A stretch of 38,873 nt of DNA from Betaproteobacteria bacterium (lineage in GTDB: Bacteria > Pseudomonadota > Gammaproteobacteria > Burkholderiales > SG8-39): positions 1 to 38,873 of the forward strand of contig JACOVA010000036.1 of assembly GCA_016177575.1 (NCBI GenBank), in the 5' to 3' direction. A program made the translations under genes and the position numbers. Of this stretch, positions 10,732-20,596 are shown one piece after another (the first letter of the stretch is position 1; each line of letters begins with the position of its first letter). The notes below the pieces were generated by a model, which had not been told where the DNA came from, searched no databases, and worked only from the letters and a program-made list of their open reading frames with translations.

Positions 10732-12108
10732 ATGAAGCATAAGGTCAGGCGCATCCACTTTGTCGGCATCGGCGGCTCGGGCATGAGCGGCATCGCCGAA
10801 GTGCTGGTCAACCTCGGCTTTCAGGTGAGCGGCTCGGATCTGGCGGCCAATGCGGCGACCAAGCGGCTCGCCGCGCTGGGAACGAAGATTTCGCTCGAGC
10901 ACCAGCCCGCCAACATCGACGGCGCCGACGCGGTGGTGGTGTCGAGCGCGGTGCAGGCGGACAACCCCGAGCTCGCGGCGGCGCGCGCCAGGCACATCCC
11001 GGTGGTGCCGCGCGCGCTCATGCTCGCCGAGCTGATGCGCCTCAAGCAGGGCATCGCGATCGCCGGCACGCACGGCAAGACCACCACCACCAGCCTGGTG
11101 GCGAGCGTGCTCGCCGAGGGCGGGCTCGATCCCACGTTCGTGATCGGCGGCCGGCTGAACGCCGCCGGCTCCAATGCGCGCCTGGGCGCGGGCGACTTCA
11201 TCGTGGTCGAGGCCGACGAGTCGGACGCGAGCTTCCTCCACCTGCAGCCGGTGCTGGCGGTGGTCACCAGCATCGACGCCGACCACATGCAGACCTATCA
11301 GCACGATTTCGCGCGCTTGCGGCAGGCGTTCGTCCAGTTCCTGCAGAACCTGCCCTTCTACGGCGCCGCCGTGCTGTGCGTCGACGACCCGCAGGTGCGC
11401 GAGATCCTGCCGCTGGTGTCCAAGCCCGCGGTGACCTACGGCACCGGCGCCGAGGCGGCGCTGCGCGCCGAGGCGATCGAGCACGACGCGGGCCGCATGC
11501 GCTATCGCGTGCGGCGCGGCGAGGCGCGGCCGATGGAGGTCACGCTCAACCTGCCCGGCCATCACAATGTGCTCAATTCGCTCGCCGCCATCGCCGTCGG
11601 CCTGGAAATCGGCGTGGCCGAGCCGTCGATCCTCAAGGCGCTGGCCGAGTTCCGCGGCGTCGCGCGGCGCTTCCAGCAATGCGGCGAGATCGTGCTCGCG
11701 GGCGGCGCGCGCTGCACGCTCGTCGACGACTACGGCCACCACCCGGCCGAGATGGCGGCCACCATCGCCGCCGCGCGCGGTGCGTTCCCGGGGCGGCGTC
11801 TGGTGCTTGCCTTCCAGCCGCACCGCTTCACGCGCACCCGCGACCTGTTCGAGGATTTCGTGCGCGTGCTCTCGAGCGCGGACGCGCTGCTGCTGGCGGA
11901 GGTCTATCCGGCCGGCGAGCCGGCGATCGTCGCCGCCGACGGGCGGGCGCTCGCGCGCGCGGTGCGCGTCGCGGGCAAGGTCGAGCCGGTGTTCGTCGAG
12001 GACATCGGCGCCATGGCGGAGGCGATCAGGCGCGTGGCGCGGGGCGGCGATGTCGTGCTCACGATGGGCGCGGGGTCGATCGGCAACGTCGCGGCGCAGC
12101 TGACATGA
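10732..12108 (+). CDS. murC: UDP-N-acetylmuramate:L-alanine ligase MurC
   Basis: MurC starts the pentapeptide stem by ligating L-alanine to UDP-MurNAc. The 458-residue protein has the N-terminal UDP-binding glycine loop ([17 protein letters not shown]), the ATP loop G112-T-H-G-K116-T-T typical of MurC, the [12 protein letters not shown] segment, the DADHMQTY segment, and the C-terminal DDYGHHPAE and FQPHRFTRT motifs. The ATG at 10732 lies 7 nt after murG, and the stop overlaps murB (ATGA). Length is normal. Confidence 0.96.
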   Translation: MKHKVRRIHFVGIGGSGMSGIAEVLVNLGFQVSGSDLAANAATKRLAALGTKISLEHQPANIDGADAVVVSSAVQADNPELAAARARHIPVVPRALMLAELMRLKQGIAIAGTHGKTTTTSLVASVLAEGGLDPTFVIGGRLNAAGSNARLGAGDFIVVEADESDASFLHLQPVLAVVTSIDADHMQTYQHDFARLRQAFVQFLQNLPFYGAAVLCVDDPQVREILPLVSKPAVTYGTGAEAALRAEAIEHDAGRMRYRVRRGEARPMEVTLNLPGHHNVLNSLAAIAVGLEIGVAEPSILKALAEFRGVARRFQQCGEIVLAGGARCTLVDDYGHHPAEMAATIAAARGAFPGRRLVLAFQPHRFTRTRDLFEDFVRVLSSADALLLAEVYPAGEPAIVAADGRALARAVRVAGKVEPVFVEDIGAMAEAIRRVARGGDVVLTMGAGSIGNVAAQLT

Positions 12109-13034
12109 ACATGACCGAGACCATGCGCTTCGAGGGATTGCGCGGCGAGCTGAGGCAGAACGAGCCGATGGCGCGCTATCTGACCTGGCGCGCGGGCGGC
12201 CCGGCGAAGCGCTTCTTCAATCCCGTGGACCTCGACGACCTGGCGAAATTCCTCAGGCAGCTGCCGCCGGAGGAGCCGATCCTGTTCGTCGGGCTGGGAT
12301 CCAATCTGCTGGTGCGCGAGGGCGGCTGGCCCGGCACCGTCGTGCTCACGCACCGGCCGGCCAAGCACCCGAGCTTCGAGGACGGCCTGATCTACGCCGA
12401 GGCGGGCGTCGCGTGCCCGAAAGTCGCCCGTTTCGCGGCCATGCACAGCCTCGGCGCGGCCGAGTTCCTCGCCGGCATTCCCGGCACCGTGGGCGGCGCG
12501 CTGGCGATGAATGCCGGCTGCTACGGCGGCGAGACCTGGGACCTGGTCGAGCGCGTGGTGACCATCGACCGCGCGGGCGAATTGCGCAGCCACGCCAAGG
12601 ACGACTTCGAGGTCGGCTACCGCCGCTGCGAGCTGAAATCGGACGCGAGCGCGAGCGGCGGGGACGAGTGGTTCGCCTCCGCGCACTTCAAGCTGCCCGA
12701 GGGCGACACCGAGGAATCGCGCGAGATCATCAAGGCGCTGCTCAAGAAGCGCATCGCCGCGCAGCCGCTCGAGCTGCCCAACGCCGGCAGCGTGTTCCGC
12801 AATCCCGCCGAGGGCAGGCCCGCCGCGCGGCTGATCCAGTTCTGCGGCCTGAGGGGGTTCGAGCGCGGCGGGGCGCGCATCTCGGAGAAGCACGCCAATT
12901 TCATCGTCAACCCGAAGGGGGCCGCGAGCGCCGCCGACATCGAGTGGCTGATCCTGCACGTGCAGAAAGTGGTCGAGGACGAGACGCACGTGCGCCTGAT
13001 TGCCGAAGTTCAGATCGTCGGGGAGGCGAAATGA
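12105..13034 (+). CDS. murB: UDP-N-acetylenolpyruvoylglucosamine reductase MurB
   Basis: MurB is the FAD-dependent reductase that converts UDP-GlcNAc-enolpyruvate to UDP-MurNAc. The 309-residue protein has the N-terminal [13 protein letters not shown] motif, the FAD-binding [12 protein letters not shown] loop, the [23 protein letters not shown] segment and the C-terminal NAGSVFRNP and [11 protein letters not shown] motifs with the catalytic serine and acid region. ATG 12105 overlaps the murC stop; ATG 12111 is in frame two codons later. The stop overlaps the ddl start (ATGA). Confidence 0.95.
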   Translation: MNMTETMRFEGLRGELRQNEPMARYLTWRAGGPAKRFFNPVDLDDLAKFLRQLPPEEPILFVGLGSNLLVREGGWPGTVVLTHRPAKHPSFEDGLIYAEAGVACPKVARFAAMHSLGAAEFLAGIPGTVGGALAMNAGCYGGETWDLVERVVTIDRAGELRSHAKDDFEVGYRRCELKSDASASGGDEWFASAHFKLPEGDTEESREIIKALLKKRIAAQPLELPNAGSVFRNPAEGRPAARLIQFCGLRGFERGGARISEKHANFIVNPKGAASAADIEWLILHVQKVVEDETHVRLIAEVQIVGEAK

Positions 13035-13951
13035 GCGCGGCCGCCGGATTCGGCAAGGTCGCGGTGCTGATGGGCGGCAAGTCCGCCGAGCGCGAGATCT
13101 CGATCATGAGCGGCACCGGCGTGCTGAAGGCACTGTGCTCGAAGGGCGTCGACGCACATGCCTTCGACCCGGCGGAGCGCGACCTGGCCGAGCTCAAGCG
13201 CGAGGGCTATGCGCGCTGCTTCATGGCCCTGCACGGACGCGGCGGCGAGGACGGCACCCTGCAGGGCGCGCTCGAGGTGCTCGGCATTCCCTATACCGGC
13301 AGCGGCGTGCTCGGCTCGGCGCTCGCCATGGACAAGGCGCGCACGAAGCTCGTGTGGCGGGCGAGCGGATTGCCCACGCCGTCCTACGAGCCGATCGACG
13401 CTGCGAGCGATTTTGCAGGCGTTGCGGCGAGGCTTGGGCTGCCGTTGATCGTAAAGCCCGTTCAGGAGGGGTCGTCGATCGGCATCACGAAGGTGGCTGC
13501 CGTAGGCGGCATGGATGAGGCCTACACGCTCGCCGTCAACTATGCCCCTGACGTGATCGCAGAGAAGTTCATCGACGGCCCGGAGTACACCGCGAGCATT
13601 CTGGACGACGAGCCGCTTCCGCTCATCCGCATCGAAGCGCCGGAAGGCAGGTACGACTACCAGAACAAGTACTTCACGGATGTTACGAAATACCTCTGTC
13701 CTTGCGGTCTTCCGGCACCGAAGGAAGCGGCGATCAAGGCGCTGGCGCTCGACGCATTCAAGGTCGTGGGCTGCAGCGGATGGGGCCGAATCGACCTGAT
13801 GCTCGACGCGCGCAGCGATCCGTGGCTGCTCGAGGTGAATACCGCGCCCGGCATGACCGGCCACAGCCTGGTGCCGATGGCGGCGCGCGCGGTCGGCATT
13901 TCCTACGAGGAGCTGTGCGTGAAGATTCTGCAAACGGCGCATGTGGGATAA
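13031..13951 (+). CDS. ddl: D-alanine:D-alanine ligase (DdlB type)
   Basis: This ATP-grasp enzyme joins two D-alanines to form the dipeptide used by MurF. The 306-residue protein has the N-terminal [17 protein letters not shown] motif, the [10 protein letters not shown] segment, ATP-grasp elements ([14 protein letters not shown]) and the C-terminal metal and substrate residues in GRIDLML and [14 protein letters not shown]. Length matches E. coli DdlB (306). The ATG at 13031 is preceded by GGAGG with good spacing and overlaps the murB stop. The last 11 nt overlap ftsQ. Codon use between about 13370 and 13760 is more AT-rich than in neighbours. Confidence 0.95.
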   Translation: MSAAAGFGKVAVLMGGKSAEREISIMSGTGVLKALCSKGVDAHAFDPAERDLAELKREGYARCFMALHGRGGEDGTLQGALEVLGIPYTGSGVLGSALAMDKARTKLVWRASGLPTPSYEPIDAASDFAGVAARLGLPLIVKPVQEGSSIGITKVAAVGGMDEAYTLAVNYAPDVIAEKFIDGPEYTASILDDEPLPLIRIEAPEGRYDYQNKYFTDVTKYLCPCGLPAPKEAAIKALALDAFKVVGCSGWGRIDLMLDARSDPWLLEVNTAPGMTGHSLVPMAARAVGISYEELCVKILQTAHVG

Positions 13952-14663
13952 CCCGCGCCTGCTGAACGCGGCGGCGAGCCTGCTCGCGGGGCTCGCCGCC
14001 GCGCTGCTCGCCTTCGGCGCCCTGCAGCTGCTGCTGCGCTCGCCCCTGTTTCCGGTCAAGGAGATCGTGCTGCAGGGGCCGCTCAAGAACGCCGCGCGCG
14101 GCGACATCGAGGCCGCGCTCGCGGGCCTCGGCGGCAATTTCTTCGCCGTCGACCTCGCCGCGATGCGCGCGCGCCTCGAGCAGGTCCCCTGGGTGCGGCG
14201 CGTCGACGTGCGCCGCGTATGGCCCGACCGGATCGAGGCGAGCATCGAAGAGCATGTCGCCTTCGCTCGCTGGGGCGACGACGCGCTCGTCAATACCTTC
14301 GGAGAAAAATTCCCCGGCAAAAGCAATGAACCGCTTCCCGTGTTCGCGGGACCGCCGGGCAGCGAGGCGGAGCTGGCGCGGCGCTACCGCCGCTTCACCG
14401 AGCTGCTGGCGCCGCTCGGCGAGGCGCCCGCGCGCGTGCTCCTCACCGCGCGCCACGCCTGGCAGCTGCGCCTCGCGGGCGGGCTGACGCTCGAGCTCGG
14501 GCGCGACGGCGCCGAAGCGGTCGAGCAGCGCCTGGCGCGCTTCGTCGCCGCCTATCCGGAGACGCTCGGCCGCCTCGGACGGCACGAGGGGTCCCGCTTC
14601 CAGCACGTCGACCTGCGCTACCCCAACGGCTTCGCCCTGCGCGTCGCGGGCGGGAGCGGCTGA
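13941..14663 (+). CDS. ftsQ: Cell division protein FtsQ
   Basis: FtsQ is a bitopic divisome protein that links FtsL/FtsB to the early cytoplasmic assembly. The 240-residue protein has a short cytoplasmic N-terminus, one membrane segment (about residues 9-30), a POTRA-type region starting at [12 protein letters not shown] (about 36), and the FtsQ beta-domain with [31 protein letters not shown]. The sequence beyond this is variable, as is usual for the family. The ATG at 13941 overlaps the ddl end by 11 nt; ftsA starts 3 nt after the stop. Confidence 0.93.
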   Translation: MWDNPRLLNAAASLLAGLAAALLAFGALQLLLRSPLFPVKEIVLQGPLKNAARGDIEAALAGLGGNFFAVDLAAMRARLEQVPWVRRVDVRRVWPDRIEASIEEHVAFARWGDDALVNTFGEKFPGKSNEPLPVFAGPPGSEAELARRYRRFTELLAPLGEAPARVLLTARHAWQLRLAGGLTLELGRDGAEAVEQRLARFVAAYPETLGRLGRHEGSRFQHVDLRYPNGFALRVAGGSG

Positions 14664-14666
14664 GCC

Positions 14667-15896
14667 ATGCCCAAGGAGAACCGCAATCTGGTCGTCGGCC
14701 TGGACATCGGCACCTCCAAGGTGGCGGCGCTGGTCGCCGAGCTCGCCCCCGACGGCGCGCTCGAGGTGCTCGGCATGGGCAGCCACGAATCGAAGGGCCT
14801 CAAGAAAGGCGTGGTGGTCAACATCGAGGCCACCGTGGCCGGCATCCAGCGCGCGCTCGAGGAGGCCGAGCTGATGGCCGACTGCAAGATCGCTTCCGCC
14901 TTCACCGGCATCGCCGGCAGCCACATCCGCAGCTTCAACTCGACCGGCATGGTCGCGGTGAAGGACCGCGAGGTGAGCGCGGTGGACGTCGAGCGCGCGC
15001 TCGACACCGCAAGGGCGGTCAATATCCCGACCGACCAGCAGATCCTGCACGTGCTGCGGCAGGAGTTCATCATCGACGGGCAGGAAGACGTGCGCGAGCC
15101 GGTCGGCATGTCGGGGGTGCGCCTGGAAGTGAAGGTGCACATCGTCACCGGCGCGGTATCGGCGGCGCAGAACATCGTCAAGTGCGTGCGCCGCTGCGGC
15201 CTCGACGTGAACGACCTGATCCTGCAGCCGCTCGCCTCCTCGCGCGCGGTGCTGTCGGAGGACGAGAAGGACCTCGGCGTCTGCCTGGTCGACATCGGCG
15301 GCGGCACCACCGACCTCGCCATCTTCACCCACGGCGCGATCCGCCACACCGCGGTGATTCCGATCGCCGGCGACCAGATCACCAACGACATCGCCATGGC
15401 CCTCAGGACGCCCACCGCCGAGGCCGAGAGCATCAAGACGCGCCACGGCATGGCGCTGCGCCAGCTCGCCGACCCGAACGAAATGATCGAGGTGCCCGGC
15501 ATCGGCGACCGCGCGCCGCGCGTCATGTCGCGCCAGACGCTGGCCGAGGTGATCGAGCCGCGCGCAGAGGAGCTGTTCTCGCTGGTGCAGCAGGTGCTGC
15601 GCGAGTCGGGCTACGAGGAGCTGCTGTCCTCCGGCGTGGTGCTCACCGGCGGCTCGTCGGTGATGCAGGGCATGGTCGAGCTGGGCGAGGAGATCTTCCA
15701 CATGCCGGTGCGCATCGGCGTGCCGCGCTATGAAGGCGGTCTCGCGGACGTGGTGCGCAGCCCGCGCTACGCCACCGCGATGGGCCTCCTGTTCGAGGGC
15801 GTGCAGCAGTTGCAGCAGGGGCGCGTCGCACGCCAGAACGGTTCGGTGCGCGCCGTGGTCGGCAGGATGCGCGACTGGTTTCAGAAGAATTTTTGA
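14667..15896 (+). CDS. ftsA: Cell division protein FtsA
   Basis: FtsA is the actin-like ATPase that tethers FtsZ filaments to the inner membrane and recruits later divisome proteins. The 409-residue protein has the phosphate-1 loop VVGLDIGTSKVAAL, the phosphate-2 loop VDIGGGTTDLAIF, the adenosine motif LTGGSSVMQGM and a C-terminal amphipathic helix (GRMRDWFQKNF) that serves as the membrane-targeting sequence. The family's 1C domain lies between the two phosphate motifs. The gene starts 3 nt after ftsQ and precedes ftsZ by 29 nt. Confidence 0.97.
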   Translation: MPKENRNLVVGLDIGTSKVAALVAELAPDGALEVLGMGSHESKGLKKGVVVNIEATVAGIQRALEEAELMADCKIASAFTGIAGSHIRSFNSTGMVAVKDREVSAVDVERALDTARAVNIPTDQQILHVLRQEFIIDGQEDVREPVGMSGVRLEVKVHIVTGAVSAAQNIVKCVRRCGLDVNDLILQPLASSRAVLSEDEKDLGVCLVDIGGGTTDLAIFTHGAIRHTAVIPIAGDQITNDIAMALRTPTAEAESIKTRHGMALRQLADPNEMIEVPGIGDRAPRVMSRQTLAEVIEPRAEELFSLVQQVLRESGYEELLSSGVVLTGGSSVMQGMVELGEEIFHMPVRIGVPRYEGGLADVVRSPRYATAMGLLFEGVQQLQQGRVARQNGSVRAVVGRMRDWFQKNF

Positions 15897-15925
15897 CGTC
15901 GTTCCAACTGGCAAGGAGATGACAA

Positions 15926-17110
15926 ATGTTCGAAATCGTGAATGAGCAGGCGGCAGGACCGGTGATCAAGGTGATCGGTGTCGGCGGCGCCGGCGGCAAC
16001 GCCATCGATCACATGATCGAGCAGGGCGTCGAGGGCGTCGAGTTCTTCGCCGTCAACACCGACGCCCAGGTGCTCGCGCGCAACAGGGCGCGCAACCAGA
16101 TTCAGCTCGGCACCAGCGGGCTGGGCGCGGGCGCCAGGCCCGAGGAGGCGCGCCAGGTGGCGATCGCCGAGCGCGAGCGGCTCGAGGAAGCGATCGCGGG
16201 CGCGCACATGGTGTTCATCACCGCGGGCATGGGCGGCGGCACGGGCACCGGCGCGGGGCCCGTGATCGCGGAGGTGGCGCGCTCGCTCGGCATCCTCACT
16301 GTCGCGGTGGTCACCAAGCCCTTCACCTGGGAAGGCTCCAAGCGCATGAAGATCGCCGAGGCAGGCATCGAGGATCTGGCGCCGCACGTCGACTCGCTGA
16401 TCGTGATCCTCAACGACAAGCTCGAAGAGGTGCTCGGCGACGACGTGACGCAGGAAGACGCATTCAAGGCCGCCGACGACGTGCTCAACAACGCGGTCGC
16501 CGGGATCGCCGAGATCATCAACCAGCCCGGGCTGGTCAACGTCGATTTCCAGGACGTGCGCACGGTGATGTCCGAGCAGGGCATGGCGATGATGGGCTCG
16601 GCGCTGTCGGGCGGTGTCGACCGCGCACGCCTCGCCGCCGAGCAGGCGATCGCCTGCCCGCTGCTCGAAGGCGTCAACCTCGCCGGCGCGCGCGGAGTGC
16701 TGGTCAACATCACCGCTTCGCGGCCGAGCCTCAAGCTGCGCGAGACCAAGGAGGTGATGAACACGATCCGCGCCTTCGCCGCGGACGACGCGACCATCAT
16801 CTACGGCGGCGTCTACGACGATGCGCTCGGCGAGGACCTGCGCGTGACCGTGGTGGCGACCGGCCTCGGCCAGCCGCTCATGGCGCGCCAGCCCAGGCCG
16901 CAGCTGGTGGTGTCGCAGAAGACCGGCACCGACAACCAGCCCGCGTTCGCGGCCGCGGCGATGGCGGGCAGCGCGCCCGACTATGGCGCGATGGCGGAAA
17001 CGCCGGCAGTGTTCCGCAGGCGCGATCGCGCCGCGCAGGTCGAGGCGCTCGCCAACAGCGGCGTCGACAAGTACGACATTCCCGCGTTCCTGCGCAAGCA
17101 AGCCGACTAA
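15926..17110 (+). CDS. ftsZ: Cell division GTPase FtsZ
   Basis: FtsZ is the tubulin-like GTPase that forms the cytokinetic ring. The 394-residue protein has IGVGGAGGNA at the N-terminus, the tubulin signature G103-GGTGTG-109, the T7 synergy loop NVDFQDVRTVM that completes GTP hydrolysis in the neighbouring subunit, and the C-terminal conserved peptide DIPAFLRKQAD that binds FtsA and ZapD. The start is supported by AAGGAG 8 nt upstream of the ATG. An imperfect hairpin follows about 25 nt after the stop. lpxC, its usual next neighbour, lies 9.7 kb away. Confidence 0.98.
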   Translation: MFEIVNEQAAGPVIKVIGVGGAGGNAIDHMIEQGVEGVEFFAVNTDAQVLARNRARNQIQLGTSGLGAGARPEEARQVAIAERERLEEAIAGAHMVFITAGMGGGTGTGAGPVIAEVARSLGILTVAVVTKPFTWEGSKRMKIAEAGIEDLAPHVDSLIVILNDKLEEVLGDDVTQEDAFKAADDVLNNAVAGIAEIINQPGLVNVDFQDVRTVMSEQGMAMMGSALSGGVDRARLAAEQAIACPLLEGVNLAGARGVLVNITASRPSLKLRETKEVMNTIRAFAADDATIIYGGVYDDALGEDLRVTVVATGLGQPLMARQPRPQLVVSQKTGTDNQPAFAAAAMAGSAPDYGAMAETPAVFRRRDRAAQVEALANSGVDKYDIPAFLRKQAD

Positions 17111-17134
17111 GCGCGCGTCGTGCTAGGCGAGGCT

Positions 17135-17163
17135 GAAGGGCCTGCTCATCCGCAGGGGCCTTC
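17135..17163 (+). terminator. Candidate terminator hairpin after ftsZ
   Basis: An imperfect stem pairs GAAGG (17135-17139) plus CCTGC (17141-17145) with GCAGG (17152-17156) plus CCTTC (17159-17163), leaving a 6-nt loop and a small internal bulge. It is placed where the dcw transcript would end before the unrelated transporter genes. There is no T-run, so intrinsic termination is only a possibility. Confidence 0.4.
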
Positions 17164-17220
17164 TGGCGCCAGCCGGAAATCGGGTAACATGCCGGGGCCA
17201 ACTTGGAGGAGGAGGCTTCA

Positions 17221-18378
17221 ATGAAATTCGCACCCCATCGGGCCGCGGCGCTTGCCGCTACCCTGCTGTTCGCGGGCGCCGCAGCCGCCCAGGTCAAGCT
17301 GCCGCCGACGATTTCCTGGAGCGCCTACGACGTCGGCTCGGGCGGCTACAACCAGGCCGTCGCCATCGGCAACGCGCTCAAACAGAAGTACAACGTCAGC
17401 CTGCGCGTGCTTCCGGGCAAGAACGACGTCTCGCGCAACCTGCCGATCCGCGAAGGCCAGGTGCAGTTCTCCGCCAACGGCGTGGGCGGGGCGTATCTCG
17501 CGCAAGAGGGCGTGTTCGAGTTCGGCGCCCCCAACTGGGGCCCGCAGCCGATCCGCGGTTTGATGCTGAACACGTCCGACCAGGTGCTCACGGTCGTCGC
17601 CGCGGGCGACGCCGGCGTGCGCACGATCGCCGACCTGAAGGGCAAGCGCGTCGCCTGGGTGATCGGCTCGCCCGCGCTCAACCAGAACATCACCGCGATG
17701 CTCGCGTTCGCCGGCCTCAGCTGGAACGACGTGCGCAAGGTCGAGTTCGGTGGCTTCGGCGCGGCCATGGACGGCATCATCAACAACCAGGTCGACGCCG
17801 CCTTCAGCTCGTCCATTTCCGGCAAGTCCTACCAGATCGCCAAATCGCCGCGCGGCCTCGTTTACCCGGTGATCTCGCACAAGGACAAGGCGGGCTGGGC
17901 GCGCATGAACGCGGTGGCGCCGTTCTTCTTCCCCTTTATGGGTACCGAGGGCGCCGAGCTCTCCAAGGACAAGCCCGCGGAATCGGCCACCTACCCGTAC
18001 CCGATCCTGATGACCTACGCCTCGCAGGACGGGAGCCTGGTCTACAACATGACCAAGGCGATGGTCGAGACCTACGACATGTACAAGGGCGCGGCGCCGG
18101 GCAACGCCGGCTGGGCGGTCGAGCGGCAGAACTTCGCCTGGGTGATCCCGTTCCACGACGGCGCCATCCGCTTCTGGAAGGAGATGGGCCAGTGGAAGCC
18201 CGAGCACCAGGCGCACAACGACAAGCTGATCCAGCGCCAGAAGGTGCTCGCCACCGCCTGGGCCGAGGTGAAGAAGGGCTCGCACGCAGACGACAAGGCG
18301 TTCGTGACGGTCTGGCAGAAGCGGCGCGCCGCGGCCCTCACCCAGGCCGGCTTCGACCCGGTGCAGACCAGCTGGTAG
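17221..18378 (+). CDS. TAXI-family TRAP transporter solute-binding protein
   Basis: This is the periplasmic substrate-binding subunit of a tripartite ATP-independent periplasmic transporter of the TAXI subclass; the ligand is unknown. The 385-residue protein starts with a Sec signal peptide (positively charged MKFAPHR, hydrophobic stretch, likely cleavage after AAA at residue 23). The mature part has the TAXI pattern of an early WSAYDVGSGGYNQAVAIGNAL motif, then LKGKRVAWVIGSPALNQN, GGFGAAMDGIINNQVDAAF and a late YPYPILMTY segment. ATG 17221 is preferred over an upstream in-frame codon because a strong GGAGGAGG lies 6-8 nt before it and the signal peptide begins there. The permease gene follows 14 nt downstream, so the two form an operon. 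Confidence 0.9.
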   Translation: MKFAPHRAAALAATLLFAGAAAAQVKLPPTISWSAYDVGSGGYNQAVAIGNALKQKYNVSLRVLPGKNDVSRNLPIREGQVQFSANGVGGAYLAQEGVFEFGAPNWGPQPIRGLMLNTSDQVLTVVAAGDAGVRTIADLKGKRVAWVIGSPALNQNITAMLAFAGLSWNDVRKVEFGGFGAAMDGIINNQVDAAFSSSISGKSYQIAKSPRGLVYPVISHKDKAGWARMNAVAPFFFPFMGTEGAELSKDKPAESATYPYPILMTYASQDGSLVYNMTKAMVETYDMYKGAAPGNAGWAVERQNFAWVIPFHDGAIRFWKEMGQWKPEHQAHNDKLIQRQKVLATAWAEVKKGSHADDKAFVTVWQKRRAAALTQAGFDPVQTSW

Positions 18379-18392
18379 CGCCCTAGCCCTTC

Positions 18393-20333
18393 ATGGCCGA
18401 CGCCGCCGAGGCGCCGGGCGAGGCACGCTACCGCTCGCTCTCGCCGCTGTGGCGCGGGGGGCTGATTCTGCTCGTCAGCGCGGCGATCGGGCTCGCGCTC
18501 AACCAGCTCCTCAACCTCGGCTTTTTCGTCGGCAAGACGCTCCTCGACAGCGCGTACCTGTACTGGCTGTGCGCGCTGCTCGTGGGCGGCGTGTTCCTGC
18601 TGGTGCCGGCGGGCAGGCGCGCGCGGCGCGACGGCGTGCCCTGGTACGACGCGCTGCTGTTCGCGACTTCGTTCGCCGTGTTCGCCTATTTCGCGCTGCA
18701 CGCGCAGCGCATCGTCGAAGAGGGCTGGGAGTACAAGGCGCCGCGCGATGCGGTGTGGTTGGCCTACGCCGGATGGCTGATGCTGCTGGAGGCGACGCGG
18801 CGCGCGGGCGGCACCGCGGTATTCGTGGTGGTGGCGCTGGTGTCACTGTACCCGGTATTCGCCGGCCACATGCCGGGGCCGATCTCGGGGTTGCCGCGCG
18901 ACCTCGCCGCCACGGCGTCGTTTCATTTCGCCAGCAGCGAAAGCGCGCTCGGCATCCCGACGCGCGCCTTCGGCGAGCTGGTAATCGGCTTCGTCATGTT
19001 CGGCGCGGTGCTGCAGTACACGGGCGCGGCGCACTTCTTCAACAACCTCGCCTTCGCGCTGTTCGGCTCGGTGCGCGGCGGCCCCGCCAAGGTGTCGATC
19101 TTCGCCAGCGGCCTCATGGGCTCGGTGTCCGGAAGCGTGGTCTCCAACGTGCTCACCACCGGGGTGGTGACGATTCCGGCGATGAAGCGCATCGGCTTCT
19201 CGCCCACCTACGCCGGCGGCGTCGAGGCCTGCGCCTCCACCGGCGGCGTGCTGATGCCGCCGGTGATGGGCGCTACCGCCTTCGTCATGGCGGCGTTCCT
19301 CGGCGTGCCCTACGTGACGATCGCGATCGCCGCGCTGGTGCCTTCGCTGCTCTTTTACTTCGCCCTGTTCGTGCAGATCGACGGCTACGCGGCGAAAAAC
19401 GGCCTCAAGGGCCTGCCGCGCGCGGAGCTGCCCTCGATCCGGCGGACTTTCGCCGAGGGCTGGCATTACCTGTTCGTGTTCGCGCTGCTGGTGTGGATGC
19501 TGCTCGTGCTGCAGCGCGAGTCGCTCGCGCCGTTCTACGCCACCGCGCTGCTGCTGGTCATCAACCAGGTCTGGCCCCGCTACCGGCTCGACTGGCGGCG
19601 GCTGCGCACGCTGCTCGAGGGCGTGAGCGGCGCTCTCTCGGAGCTCGCGGCGCTGCTCGCCGGCGTGGGCCTGATCATCGGCGCGCTCTCGGTCACCGGG
19701 CTCGCCGGCACGCTCGCCAACGACCTGGTCTATCTTGCCGGCAACAACGTCTACGTGCTGCTGGTGATGGGCGCGATCACCAGCTTCATCTTCGGCATGG
19801 GCATGACCATCACCGCCTGCTACATCTTCCTCGCCATCGTGCTCGCACCGCCGCTCGTCGGCGCCGGCTTCGACCCGGTGGCGGTGCACTTGTTCATGCT
19901 GTACTGGGGCATGGTGTCGTTCATCACGCCGCCGGTGGCGCTCGCCGCCTTCGTCGCCGCGGGCATCGCCAAGGCGCCGCCCATGCAGGTCGGCCTGCAG
20001 TCGGTTCGCCTGGGCGCCGCGATGTACTTCGTGCCGTTCTTCTTCGTGCTCAACCCGGCGCTCATCCTGCGCGGCTCGCCGGGGGAGATCGCGGTGGTGG
20101 TCGGCACCGCGGTGGCGGGCATCGCGCTCATCGGCTTTGCGCTGGAAGGCTATGCCGCCGGCATCGGCCGGCTGGGCATCGCCGCGCGGCTGTTCGTCTT
20201 CGCCGGCGGAGTCCTGATGGCGATGCCGGGAGGCGGCGAGCTCGGACTTTCGCACCTGCAGCTCTCGCTCGGCGGGCTCGTGCTCGCGCTGGCGGGCGCG
20301 GCGGTTGCGTGGCTGACGGCGCGAGCACGCTAG
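18393..20333 (+). CDS. TRAP transporter permease, fused DctQ-DctM type (TAXI)
   Basis: This is the membrane part of the TRAP system, in which the small (DctQ-like) and large (DctM-like) subunits are fused, as is usual for TAXI transporters. The 646-residue protein has many hydrophobic helices: a four-helix N-terminal part to about residue 160, then the DctM-type core with GSVSGSVVSNVLTTGVVTIPAMKRIGFSPTYAG split around residues 245-280, a CASTGGVLMPPVMG motif, and a second inverted half containing FGMGMTITACYIF and MVSFITPPVALAAF. It would work with the upstream binding protein in ion-driven uptake of an unknown solute. The predicted ATG at 18393 has no clear Shine-Dalgarno sequence. Confidence 0.9.
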   Translation: MADAAEAPGEARYRSLSPLWRGGLILLVSAAIGLALNQLLNLGFFVGKTLLDSAYLYWLCALLVGGVFLLVPAGRRARRDGVPWYDALLFATSFAVFAYFALHAQRIVEEGWEYKAPRDAVWLAYAGWLMLLEATRRAGGTAVFVVVALVSLYPVFAGHMPGPISGLPRDLAATASFHFASSESALGIPTRAFGELVIGFVMFGAVLQYTGAAHFFNNLAFALFGSVRGGPAKVSIFASGLMGSVSGSVVSNVLTTGVVTIPAMKRIGFSPTYAGGVEACASTGGVLMPPVMGATAFVMAAFLGVPYVTIAIAALVPSLLFYFALFVQIDGYAAKNGLKGLPRAELPSIRRTFAEGWHYLFVFALLVWMLLVLQRESLAPFYATALLLVINQVWPRYRLDWRRLRTLLEGVSGALSELAALLAGVGLIIGALSVTGLAGTLANDLVYLAGNNVYVLLVMGAITSFIFGMGMTITACYIFLAIVLAPPLVGAGFDPVAVHLFMLYWGMVSFITPPVALAAFVAAGIAKAPPMQVGLQSVRLGAAMYFVPFFFVLNPALILRGSPGEIAVVVGTAVAGIALIGFALEGYAAGIGRLGIAARLFVFAGGVLMAMPGGGELGLSHLQLSLGGLVLALAGAAVAWLTARAR

Positions 20334-20348
20334 CTGCGCGCGCGGACA

Positions 20349-20378
20349 CGCTGCCGCCTCCACCTTGCCGGGGCAGCG
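20349..20378. terminator. Candidate bidirectional terminator between convergent genes
   Basis: CGCTGCC at 20349-20355 and its exact inverted copy GGCAGCG at 20372-20378 enclose a 16-nt loop in the 46-bp gap between the convergent permease and repeat-protein genes. No T-tract follows on either strand, so its strength is uncertain. Confidence 0.35.
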
Positions 20379-20379
20379 G

Positions 20380-20544
20380 CTACTTCATCGCATCCTTCTT
20401 CATCATCTGGTCCTTCTTCATCATCTCCTCTTTCTTCGTCATTTCCTCCTTTTTCATCATCTCGTCCTTCTGCATGTCGGAGGCGCAGCCGCCCGCCGCA
20501 ACCGCCATGCAACCCGCAAACACCATCGCCAGAAGCTTGCTCAT
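20380..20544 (-). CDS. Small exported Met/Lys repeat protein (MXKDX-like)
   Basis: The 54-residue product has an N-terminal export signal (MSKLLAMVFAGCMAVAAGGC) with two cysteines, C12 and C20, either of which could sit in a loose lipobox. The rest is almost entirely short charged repeats rich in Met, Lys, Asp and Glu. It resembles the proteins annotated as pentapeptide MXKDX repeat proteins, whose function is unknown, but here the unit is six residues (MMKKEE, MTKKEE, MMKKDQ, MMKKDA). The ATG at 20544 is preceded on the minus strand by GGGAG. The gene ends the minus-strand series after the sigma-like gene, 52 nt downstream of it, and may share its transcript. A metal-binding or envelope-stress role is conceivable but unsupported. 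Confidence 0.75.
   Translation of the reverse strand: MSKLLAMVFAGCMAVAAGGCASDMQKDEMMKKEEMTKKEEMMKKDQMMKKDAMK
20389..20460 (-). repeat. 18-nt tandem coding repeats (hexapeptide units)
   Basis: Four imperfect 18-nt units encode the hexads of residues 29-52 (consensus M-x-K-K-[ED]-x) in the small exported protein. On the plus strand they show as recurring TTCTTCATCAT-like blocks. The units differ at synonymous and non-synonymous positions. Confidence 0.75.
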
Positions 20545-20596
20545 GTTGATCTCCCTCGTTGAGGTGGCACGATAAAAAAACGGCGGGACCCAGGCT

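Noticed and set aside
20386-20477. CRISPR or satellite-like repeat
   Set aside because: The short periodic pattern encodes in-frame hexapeptides of a small exported protein; units are adjacent and lack spacers.
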